64,000 nt of DNA, taken from positions 102,711 to 166,710 of the forward strand of contig CAZCTC010000009.1 in the NCBI GenBank assembly GCA_964501335.1, in the 5' to 3' direction. A model generated the notes under the pieces. That model was not told where the DNA came from. It ran no database searches and saw only the letters and a list, made by a program, of their open reading frames with translations. The position numbers and the translations under genes were made by a program. This document shows, in pieces, positions 28,277-35,888 of the stretch. The first letter of the stretch is position 1. Every line of letters starts with the position of its first letter. The stretch is from CAZCTC01 sp964501335 (GTDB lineage Bacteria; Chloroflexota; Anaerolineae; B4-G1; SLSP01).

Positions 28277-28306
28277 ATTTCGCCCGCCTCTTCCGGCGGG
28301 CGAAAT
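28277..28306. repeat. Short hairpin, 12-bp stem
   Basis: Arms 28277-28288 and 28295-28306 are exact complements around a six-base TCTTCC loop. It lies 32 bp after the stop of the 165-aa gene. Confidence 0.8.
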
Positions 28307-28317
28307 GTTGTCTCTCT

Positions 28318-28562
28318 CCATCCATCGATCGCACTCCAGACATCATCGATCATTCTCCAACATCCATCGATCGCACTCCAGACATCATCGATCACTCTCC
28401 AACATCCATCGATCGCACTCCAACATCCATCGATCGCACTCCAACATCCATCGATCGCACTCCAGACATCATCGATCATTCTCCAACATCCATCGATCAC
28501 ACCCAAACATCCATCGATCGCACTCAAACATCCATCGATCGCATTTCAGACATCAACGATCT
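28318..28562. repeat. 21-bp minisatellite, about 12 units
   Basis: The unit is CATCCATCGATCGCACTCCAA. Some units alternate between 22 bp (ending CCAGA) and 20 bp (starting CATCATCGATCA), so pairs still sum to 42 bp. Both strands stay open because the period is a multiple of three, giving IDGCWSA-like repeats on the minus strand and HPSIALQ-like ones on the plus strand. No start signal supports either as a gene. Confidence 0.9.
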
Positions 28563-28582
28563 CATTTTCCCCCTCTCATCCC

Positions 28583-28630
28583 CCCTTCCCCCCTTCCCCC
28601 CCGCAAGCGGGGGAGAAGGGGGAGTTTGTT
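28583..28630 (+). repeat. C-rich hairpin followed by T-tract
   Basis: A CCCCTTCCCCCCCGC / GCGGGGGAGAAGGGG hairpin with an AA loop is followed on the plus strand by AGTTTGTTTTTTG. The same arrangement occurs at 35581, 42055, 48493 and 54792. Confidence 0.8.
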
Positions 28631-28634
28631 TTTT

Positions 28635-28672
28635 GATGGATTTGCGCGCCTCAGAAGGCGCGCAAATCCATC
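28635..28672. repeat. CAGA-loop hairpin, 17-bp perfect stem
   Basis: Left arm 28635-28651, loop CAGA 28652-28655, right arm 28656-28672. Confidence 0.9.
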
Positions 28673-28718
28673 TTTTCTCCATTTACGAACCAGCCATCAT
28701 ACAAAGACATTCTTTCTG

Positions 28719-29038
28719 AGCCCCTCCCCCTCATCCCCATGCCGGCGGCGACTCTTCACAACACATCATCGTAAAACGCACTTCCGCCGAACAACCGCAG
28801 GGGGGAGGGGTTGGGGTGAGGGCCAACGCGCAAATCCATCTTTTCTCCATTTACGAACCAGCCATCCTACAAAGACATTCTTTCTGAGCCCCTCCCCCTC
28901 ATCCCCACGCCGGCAGCGACTCTTCACAACCACAATTTCCCCCTCCTTCCCCCACAGAGCAGCCCCACGTTCGGAAGCAAGATCTCCATTCTATAATGTT
29001 CGTTGGGGGAAGGAGGGGGACAGGGGGAGGATGAGGGC
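28719..29038. repeat. Two CCCTCCCC-ended elements, the second with a nested insert
   Basis: The first spans about 28719-28822, the second about 28886-29038. About 110 bp at the start of each (28659-28768 and 28827-28936) match closely at a 168-bp offset. The second carries inside it another inverted pair (TTTCCCCCTCCTTCCCCCA at 28938 and its complement ending near 29020), which looks like insertion of a related element. Confidence 0.7.
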
Positions 29039-29078
29039 CCACCCCATGCCCCGCAACAACCACCGTATCCAATAACAA

Positions 29079-29106
29079 CATCGCGCGCCGTTCCCGGCGC
29101 GCGATG
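29079..29106. repeat. Hairpin, 12-bp stem, loop TTCC
   Basis: Arms CATCGCGCGCCG (29079-29090) and its complement (29095-29106). It has the CAT...ATG ends and GCGCGC core of the larger hairpin family but a different loop. Confidence 0.85.
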
Positions 29107-29118
29107 CTCTTAACCTGT

Positions 29119-29352
29119 ATCTCCAGCTGTCTACTCTCCTGTAGCAACTTAAAGTAAATAAATCTTCTCTCTCCTCTTCTCAGTGTCCTCTGCGTCTCCG
29201 CGGTGAATTCTCCCTCTTTTTCTTCTTCTCTCCCTGCGTCTCTGCCCCTCTGCGACTCTGCGTTTAATCCCTTCCCTCACTCCGCAGTGAATTCTCTCTT
29301 TTTCTTCATCTCTCTTCTCTTCTCTGTGTCCTCTGTGTCTCTGTGGTGAGAT
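29119..29352 (-). repeat. CACAGAG-type repeat cluster downstream of A2M-2
   Basis: A short GTAGACAG-type piece (29119-29140) and three copies of the CACAGAG-type repeat (29163-29205, 29220-29267, 29278-29352). The last begins about 10 bp after the A2M-2 stop codon. On the minus strand each reads TCACC-CAGAG-CACAGAG. Confidence 0.8.
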
Positions 29353-29360
29353 ATCTTCTC

Positions 29361-32300
29361 TTACTCCCCTGCCTCCACCACCGTAAACAGTGTCCCGTCG
29401 CTCCGTCCGAAGATGTCCGGGAAATACATTTCCGCCGCCGTCGTCGGCATCACCCGGAAAACTCCCGGCGTGGCAGCCCGGATCTGATAACTGTACACAT
29501 ACGATCCCTGCGGCAGATAGTTCGCAAACATTGCCGTCTTCTCATCTCGCAGTTCCGTGTGCGAGAAATACCACCAGCCCCAGCCCCAGCGCCGACTCCA
29601 ACCCCAATCGTTCCGATAAGCAATCTTCCCTGAAGGATATTCATAATCCATCTCCGGATTCATCATCTCCGGTGACTGCGCCAGCTGGCTCGTCGTCTTC
29701 AGGCTCGTATCCACCGCCTCGCAGCCCGCCGGCAGCGGATCTTCCAGCGCCACGTAATAAAGATCGTGCGGCGCCACAATCGTCAGCTTCACCTGAATCA
29801 CATCCCCCACCTGCGCCGACGTGATCGGCTGATCGGGCGCACTCACCAGACTGTACTCCCGCGCCACAATAATGCCCCGGTTCAGCGCCTTCACCTCTTC
29901 CACCGCCAGATAGGTATGCAGCGTCGCTGCATAGTAGAGCTGCCCCTTATCCCCGCGCCGCTCGATCGCCAGTTGATTGCCCTGCCCGGCCAGCAATTCC
30001 TTCACCGTCACCGTCAACACCTGCGAGGTCGCCAGATTCTCTGCATTGAACTGCCCCTCGTACACCGTCTTACCGTTCAGAGCCGTCCCATACGTAAAGT
30101 CGCCTTCCAACTCCCCGCTGGCATCCATATAAGCCGCCAGCGCCATCAACGACCACGCCGTATCCTGCGTCGATTCCCAAACCCCATTCTCACGCATGGT
30201 CATCAACCAGCGCACCGCATTGGGCAGCAGCTCGCTCTTCGGCTCCAGATGCGAGAAACTCCACAACGCAATCGCCGTCGAACGAATATTGGTATTCATA
30301 TTCCAGCTGTCCGGCGAGCCCTCTTCCCAGTGCGTCCCGCTCGCGCTCATCACCGCCTGGCTCGTCAGATCGGCCAGCAGCGTCTGAATCTGCGATTCGG
30401 ACTGCTCCGTCTTCAAAAGAGCCAGCGCCCGCGCCAGATAAGCCTTGCCGTAAAGATCCAGCTTGTGTCGCTGATCGAAAAGCGCGCCGGCCGTCGTTTC
30501 GACGTTCGCGCCCATCGAAACCACAGAGTCCTGATATTCACTTAACACGTACAGTTGATAGGCCAGACGGTTCGCTTCCCAGTTCAATTCGATCTGTCCG
30601 GGCGCTTTCATGTTGTTCGTCAGATAGCTCACGCCCTGCATAATCGTATTCTCGTTCACCGTAAAACCGGCCCGCTTCGCTTCCAACAGCCCTTGCAGCA
30701 CATAGGCCGTCAGATAAGGACTGCTCTCCGTATCTTCCTTCCACCAGCCCCAGCCGCCGTCGTATCGCTGATTGTTGACCAACCGCAGCAACGCAGTCTC
30801 CACCTGAGCCTGCAAATTCGTCTCCAGCTCCGGATCGGACCGCCCCAGCTTCTTCAACACCTGATAGGTCACCACATTCGGCAGGAACCGGCTCACCGTC
30901 TGCTCGGTGCATTCATAGGGATAATGCTTCAGATAAGCCAGACCTTCCTGCGCCGCCGCTGTAAGCGACCCGTCGAACCGCACCGTCAACTCGCCCTGCT
31001 CCGGATCGTACTTCTCCGGCAGATAGACCATCTCCATCCGCGTGCCCGCCTCCGAAAGCCGGCCCGCCGTCGCCACCGTCTCCGGTGTACTGTAGCGATA
31101 GATCGGCAGCCGATCCTCGCGCGCATCCGCCAGTGCCGCATTTCCTTCCGCCTGCACCGACATCTGAATCCGCACTTCCCCCACACTCTGCGCCGTCACC
31201 GCCCAGCGCACCTGCGCCTTGTCGTGCGCCGCCACTTTGACCGTCTGTTGATCCGGCCCTTGCAGCGCAAGCCCCTCACTCATAAACTTCACCACCACGG
31301 TCTGTTCCTGATCGGTATTATTATGGACCGTCGTCGCCAGCGTGGCCTGATCTCCCACCACAAAGAAGCGCGGCAGCGCCGGCCGCAGCAGCAGATCGAG
31401 CGTACTCACGATATCCACATCGCTCCGACCCACCAGCGCTTCAGCCGTAATCCCTTTCGCCTGCATCCGCCACGTCGTCAGATTGTCCGGCAGCATCAGC
31501 GTGACTTTAGCCTTGCCCTCTGCATCCGTCCGCACCGACGCATTCCAGTAAGCCGTATCGGCAAAGTTCGTCCGCACCAACGCCGGAGCCGGCGCCGCCC
31601 CCTTCGCCATCGAGTAAGCAACCGCCGGCGCCGGGGTTCCCGTCGCCGCCGCATCGTAAGCAAAAGATTCTTCCTCCGCATATCCGGCTAACCTGCCCAA
31701 TCCGTTCCGAAGACGATTCGGTTCCACCACCGCCGGCTTCAACAACATCGACAGAGCCACTTCAGTGCCCACATCCAGGCCCCGCGGCCCCCAGAAGACA
31801 TCGATCAACGCCGCATCGTTTTCATCAGCCAGCGCCAGGGTCGCCAAATCCGCCAGCCGCAGCGAGAAATCCGCCTGCACCGGTTTGCCGGTCACATCCG
31901 TCGCCCGCAGCTCATAGGTCGCTTCCTGCCGCGGCCCGTAATGTTCCCCGGTAGCCTTATCCGGCGTCAATGTAATGATCAATTGCTTCGGCGCCGTCGA
32001 TACCGGCAACTCGATCTGCCCCGTCCGGAAGGCCGGCAGCTTATCCGCTGCATCCTTACCGCCCTGAATCAATACCACCGAGACGTACACATTCGGCAGA
32101 TAATCTTCCGTGATCGGAATCTGCAACGCCAGGCTGTTGCCGTCGATCGTCCGCACCTCTGCATCCATCACCTGCTTGCGTTCAATCGTCACCAGCGCCC
32201 GCACCGTCCCCGTAAACGGAGAAGGCACCAGCACCGTCGCCGTGTCGCCCACGTTATATTCTTTCTTATCGGCGATCAGATTGAGTTGATTGTTGTCCAT

Positions 32301-35300
32301 CTCCCGCCAGTAGGCCATCCGGGAACCACCCCACACCCAGAAATAGGTACTGGAGCTGATCGTCCGTTCCTTGCTGTCCAATCCCTGTGCGCGCACCCGA
32401 TATTCACCCGCCTTCTCCGGCGTAAATGCAGCCACAGCCTTGCCGTCGGCTCCCGTCGTCACCGTCGTCGTATAGACCGGAATATCTTCCGATGACCAGG
32501 ACGGCCCCCCCCTGTCCCAATCCGCCCATGTATAATGCCAGCGGTGCTCCATAAAAATTACCTGCAAGGATTGCCCCACCCGCGGCGCGCTTTCACCATC
32601 CGCCGTCAACGGTGCATCCACCACCAGCAAATCGACCTTCTTCTCTTTCCCCACTTGCGAAAGGGAACCCTGCGCCGCCAGCCCGACATAGAAATCTCCC
32701 TTATGCACGATCGCCGTCGTCCGCTGGCTCACCGGCTGATTGTTGGAATCGGTCAGCGTCACTTCCAGGGAGAACTCCCGACTCGTCGTCGCCTCCCCCA
32801 GCTCCGCCGGCACTTTGAAGATAAACTGACCGTTCTTGTCGGTCACCCCTTCACCCTGCGCGATCGGCTCTCCCGAAGAAAGATCTCCGCCATACCACGA
32901 ACTCCAATAATCCGCGTTGTCCGTCCAATCATACCAGGGGCAGCTCTGCCCCTCCGGACAGATGTAGTTAAACCAGTAATCGCTCGACAAAACATTCCAG
33001 GTTGCCTTCGCATCCTGCACCGGCCCCCCGAAGTAATAGGCCGACATCGAAGAAACCGCGATCGTCTCCCCGGCAATATAAGCCGGACGGTCCGTTGTCA
33101 CTGCAATCTGGTATTCCGGCTTGCGATACTCCGCTACCTGGAAATTCACCCCGCCCAGATAATGATTCGCATCGATCATCCATACAATCGAATAATCGCC
33201 CAACGCTGCTTCAGGGTTCAGCGCAAAGTCGCCGCCCCCGCTCCCCATATCGTTCAATTCTAATGTCTCGCTGTAGACCACCAGTCCCTGCGGATCGTTC
33301 ACCTGCATCAAAACAGTTGAGAGCCCCGTCGGAAGTTTATAGGTCGCATCCTCATCGACCCGCACGATCCCCTTGAAATAGACCGTCTGTCCCGGACGAT
33401 AAATCGGCAGATCGGTATAAATCGTGGAACGATATTGAGTCATCGCAACATTCGATTGCTCATACCAGTAATAGCCTGAAGACCACTGAGTCGTCGCCGC
33501 AGCGAAATTCGCCTCTCCCGGATTCCCCGCCAAAACCACCAGAGGAGAACTACGGTTTGCCAGTTCCTTATCGGTCCATCGCCCCAGACCGTCTTTGTCC
33601 GTCGTACTGAAGACCTTCTGCCACATGGCTCCATTCAACGAAAGCGGCAAACCGGCCACCGGAGCGCCGGTCGCCAGATCCGTCGCCCAAACCACCACCT
33701 CCGTTCCCGAATGTTTTATCGTCAGATTGAGCCGCGACTTGATGAACATAAACCGGGAAAACGTAACGTCTATCTGCTCGGGAGCCTGCATCGTCACATA
33801 ATAGATCCCCGGCGCAAGCTCCTGCCCTTTCTCATCCAGCAACGGCACCGCCAGTGTCTTATACTCATTCCGCGGCAGAGAAACCGCCTCCGTCCACTTC
33901 CGCACCAGCTCCGCCGGGGTCGGATTGTAATACCCGATCGACTGGGAATCTCCCATCCACCTGACGAAATTATCCGGAGAGATCCGATACAATTCCACAT
34001 TGACCTTTGAAATATTGATAGCTTTGATATAAGCCACCGTCGGCGTATAGGCATCCGCCAGTTTCAAATTCCAATCATCCAGCAAATTGAATTCGGGCGG
34101 ATAATCTCCGGTCTTAAAACTCACCGTCACCCCTTTGCCCAGCGCCATTCCCTCACGGTCCGGCGTCGTCGCATCGAGAGTGATTTGATAGGCCGTCTGC
34201 GGTTCCAGTTCATAAAAAAGATTTGCCATCGCAGCTTCATTACCCCAGTAGACCGAAGTCAGCGTCACCGCCGGCGTGATCTTCAAATGCTGCGTAAAAA
34301 CCCCGGTGTCCATCGGACTGGCAAAATTCATCACAATCTGCGAATGAACAGGAATTACCTTTTCCGCATCGTCGGCCGGATCGCTGGAAAGGAAAGCCGC
34401 CGGTTTGACGGTCTCATACGTCGCCCGGAACTCCGTGCCCAACCCCACCGTTCCATAGCGCGCCCGCGCTGTCAGGTCGATCACCAGATCGATCTTCTTG
34501 CTGCGCGGCAGCGCAGCCGTCGGCGTAAAGGTCAACATCTCCGGAGCATACATGCCTTCCCCGCTCTGCCATTCAAAAGTCCCGGCAACGGGAATGCCCT
34601 CCACCGTCAATGCAAAAGCGGCCTCGGTGCTCGCATGGTCCATCGGCTGATTGAACTCTACCGTAAACCCCGGCTGCAATCCCAGATATTGAGAACCGGA
34701 AGCCGGCCAGACCGATTGCACAGCCGGGAAAAGCGTCTTAAAGGACCAGACATAATCCTCTCCCAACAACCCGCCGGTCGTATCCATCAACTTCCCGGTA
34801 ATCCGCACCTTGTATTCCGTCGCCGGTTGGAACCCTTCCTTCGGCGTGAACACATAGATGGCCGTATTGACCCATCGCCCTTCCCCTTCCACAGCCGGCT
34901 CAATCGTCAGCGGATTGGGCAATTTCCCCTGCGATTCCGCCGGCATCAACGGCACCACCGGCTGATTGAAAACCACCGTGATCGCTGTATCCGGCCCGGC
35001 TTCCGTCGTCACATCCGTCGGCGAGACCTGCACCACGGCCAGCTTTCCTACCGTATCGAACTGGAACGCTGCCCGTTCGGCCAGCGCCTTTCCATGGGCG
35101 CTCGTCGCCCCCGTCCCCACCGTCACCGCATATTGTTGACCGCGCTTCAACGGTTGATCCGGCGCAAAGGAAAGCGTCCGCTCATTGATCCAGCTCAGCT
35201 TCCCCGGCACCGCCGGTTCGATCTTCAAGGCCGCTTCCACACTCGCCTGATCCATCGGCTGATCGAAAGTCAGGACCACCGGGTCGGAAAGGGGCTGATC

Positions 35301-35471
35301 CACACCCAGGGCCGGGAAGCGCGCCAGCAACCGCGGCGCCGCCCAATCCACGGCGCCCGCCGGCAGCGGAGTCGCCGTCGGCGTATTCCCCGCCTGACAG
35401 GCACTGCTGATCAACAAAACCAGCAGCAATACGGCCGCCATCGCCCGCCGTTTCCAATTAAAAGCTGTCAT
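29361..35471 (-). CDS. Bacterial alpha-2-macroglobulin lipoprotein, array copy 2 (A2M-2)
   Basis: A 2036-aa A2M. The signal ends LLISSAC, a relaxed lipobox. Four Big_5-like Ig domains lead into MG domains, with RPGQTVYFK near residue 690 and C-x5-C-PWYDW near 840. Cys1521 in CTEQ is the thioester cysteine, and PAGCEAVD marks the C-terminal domain. The bait-like linker (about 1240-1300) is roughly 27 residues longer than in the other five copies and is Ala/Pro/Glu-rich with no glycine run, so it probably offers different protease cut sites. Two ATGs exist in frame near the start; AAGGAGG is eight bases from the one at 35471, which is chosen. The gene lies downstream of A2M-3 in the same direction. 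Stop is TAA, followed at once by a CACAGAG-type repeat. Confidence 0.95.
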   Translation of the reverse strand: MTAFNWKRRAMAAVLLLVLLISSACQAGNTPTATPLPAGAVDWAAPRLLARFPALGVDQPLSDPVVLTFDQPMDQASVEAALKIEPAVPGKLSWINERTLSFAPDQPLKRGQQYAVTVGTGATSAHGKALAERAAFQFDTVGKLAVVQVSPTDVTTEAGPDTAITVVFNQPVVPLMPAESQGKLPNPLTIEPAVEGEGRWVNTAIYVFTPKEGFQPATEYKVRITGKLMDTTGGLLGEDYVWSFKTLFPAVQSVWPASGSQYLGLQPGFTVEFNQPMDHASTEAAFALTVEGIPVAGTFEWQSGEGMYAPEMLTFTPTAALPRSKKIDLVIDLTARARYGTVGLGTEFRATYETVKPAAFLSSDPADDAEKVIPVHSQIVMNFASPMDTGVFTQHLKITPAVTLTSVYWGNEAAMANLFYELEPQTAYQITLDATTPDREGMALGKGVTVSFKTGDYPPEFNLLDDWNLKLADAYTPTVAYIKAINISKVNVELYRISPDNFVRWMGDSQSIGYYNPTPAELVRKWTEAVSLPRNEYKTLAVPLLDEKGQELAPGIYYVTMQAPEQIDVTFSRFMFIKSRLNLTIKHSGTEVVVWATDLATGAPVAGLPLSLNGAMWQKVFSTTDKDGLGRWTDKELANRSSPLVVLAGNPGEANFAAATTQWSSGYYWYEQSNVAMTQYRSTIYTDLPIYRPGQTVYFKGIVRVDEDATYKLPTGLSTVLMQVNDPQGLVVYSETLELNDMGSGGGDFALNPEAALGDYSIVWMIDANHYLGGVNFQVAEYRKPEYQIAVTTDRPAYIAGETIAVSSMSAYYFGGPVQDAKATWNVLSSDYWFNYICPEGQSCPWYDWTDNADYWSSWYGGDLSSGEPIAQGEGVTDKNGQFIFKVPAELGEATTSREFSLEVTLTDSNNQPVSQRTTAIVHKGDFYVGLAAQGSLSQVGKEKKVDLLVVDAPLTADGESAPRVGQSLQVIFMEHRWHYTWADWDRGGPSWSSEDIPVYTTTVTTGADGKAVAAFTPEKAGEYRVRAQGLDSKERTISSSTYFWVWGGSRMAYWREMDNNQLNLIADKKEYNVGDTATVLVPSPFTGTVRALVTIERKQVMDAEVRTIDGNSLALQIPITEDYLPNVYVSVVLIQGGKDAADKLPAFRTGQIELPVSTAPKQLIITLTPDKATGEHYGPRQEATYELRATDVTGKPVQADFSLRLADLATLALADENDAALIDVFWGPRGLDVGTEVALSMLLKPAVVEPNRLRNGLGRLAGYAEEESFAYDAAATGTPAPAVAYSMAKGAAPAPALVRTNFADTAYWNASVRTDAEGKAKVTLMLPDNLTTWRMQAKGITAEALVGRSDVDIVSTLDLLLRPALPRFFVVGDQATLATTVHNNTDQEQTVVVKFMSEGLALQGPDQQTVKVAAHDKAQVRWAVTAQSVGEVRIQMSVQAEGNAALADAREDRLPIYRYSTPETVATAGRLSEAGTRMEMVYLPEKYDPEQGELTVRFDGSLTAAAQEGLAYLKHYPYECTEQTVSRFLPNVVTYQVLKKLGRSDPELETNLQAQVETALLRLVNNQRYDGGWGWWKEDTESSPYLTAYVLQGLLEAKRAGFTVNENTIMQGVSYLTNNMKAPGQIELNWEANRLAYQLYVLSEYQDSVVSMGANVETTAGALFDQRHKLDLYGKAYLARALALLKTEQSESQIQTLLADLTSQAVMSASGTHWEEGSPDSWNMNTNIRSTAIALWSFSHLEPKSELLPNAVRWLMTMRENGVWESTQDTAWSLMALAAYMDASGELEGDFTYGTALNGKTVYEGQFNAENLATSQVLTVTVKELLAGQGNQLAIERRGDKGQLYYAATLHTYLAVEEVKALNRGIIVAREYSLVSAPDQPITSAQVGDVIQVKLTIVAPHDLYYVALEDPLPAGCEAVDTSLKTTSQLAQSPEMMNPEMDYEYPSGKIAYRNDWGWSRRWGWGWWYFSHTELRDEKTAMFANYLPQGSYVYSYQIRAATPGVFRVMPTTAAEMYFPDIFGRSDGTLFTVVEAGE

Positions 35472-35580
35472 CTCCATCTCCTCCTTCAGGGATAGATAAT
35501 TCAGATTGCTACCTTTATTCGAGGTGTCTGCCGTTTGAAATTCAGGGCTTGCCGCCACGGACCCTCTCTTCCCCCCTGTC

Positions 35581-35628
35581 CCCCCTTCTCCCCCGCAAGC
35601 GGGGGAGAAGGGGGGAATCTGATTTTTA
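35581..35628 (+). repeat. C-rich hairpin followed by T-tract
   Basis: A 17-bp perfect stem (35581-35597 with 35600-35616) and an AA loop are followed on the plus strand by AATCTGATTTTTA. It has the shape of a plus-strand intrinsic terminator, but the genes on both sides run on the minus strand. Confidence 0.85.
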
Positions 35629-35668
35629 GGGATCTTTGCGCGCCTCAGAAGGCGCGCAAAGATCCCTC
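35629..35668. repeat. CAGA-loop hairpin, 18-bp perfect stem
   Basis: Left arm 35629-35646, loop CAGA 35647-35650, right arm 35651-35668. It follows directly after the C-rich hairpin, about 160 bp upstream of the A2M-2 start. Confidence 0.92.
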
Positions 35669-35782
35669 GATCCTTTTTCCCTTGTTTATTATACTGTCAA
35701 CCCACACCATCGAGGAACAACGCTTTTGCTACTTCAATCCAACGTTGTTGATTCTCAATTAGTTCCACCCAAAACGCCTTTG

Positions 35783-35831
35783 ATAAATAAATTGGGCGCG
35801 CGGTCGACGACCGCGCGCCCAATTTATTTAT
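35783..35831. repeat. Near-perfect 49-bp palindrome
   Basis: Arms of 24 bp (35783-35806 and 35808-35831) surround a single base. The core GGGCGCGCGGTCG is flanked by AT-only ends. It may extrude as a cruciform. It differs from the CAGA family in having almost no loop. Confidence 0.9.
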
Positions 35832-35834
35832 TAA

Positions 35835-35882
35835 TCTTCTCTCTCTTCTTCTCTGTGTCCTCTGTGCCCTGTGGTGAAATCT
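35835..35882 (-). repeat. CACAGAG-type repeat after A2M-3
   Basis: On the minus strand the A2M-3 stop TGA is followed within seven bases by GATTTCACCACAGGGCACAG, the same arrangement as after A2M-2. Confidence 0.8.
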
Positions 35883-35888
35883 CTTCTC

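Larger units (their letters stand above)
28246..29360. other. Long repeat-only region between the 165-aa gene and A2M-2
   Basis: These 1115 bp hold no supportable gene but at least eight repeats in order: a hairpin (28277-28306), a 21-bp minisatellite (28318-28562), a C-rich hairpin (28583-28622), a CAGA-loop hairpin (28635-28672), two CCCTCCCC-ended elements, a hairpin (29079-29106), a short GTAGACAG-type repeat (29119-29140) and three CACAGAG-type repeats (29163-29352). Open frames across the area translate repeats. Confidence 0.8.
35472..35888. other. Intergenic region A2M-3 to A2M-2
   Basis: 417 bp without a gene. Read in transcription order from the A2M-3 stop: CACAGAG-type repeat (35882-35835), a 49-bp palindrome (35831-35783), an AT-rich stretch (35760-35690) that could contain a promoter, a CAGA hairpin (35668-35629), a C-rich hairpin (35616-35581), then the leader of A2M-2. 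Confidence 0.7.

Noticed and set aside
28318..28562. Possible CRISPR array
   Set aside because: Units are contiguous with no unique spacers, and no cas gene is present in the window.
28234..28636. Minisatellite frames on both strands (heptad-like peptides)
   Set aside because: Both strands are open for the same arithmetic reason; no start signal, and the peptides are simple repeats.
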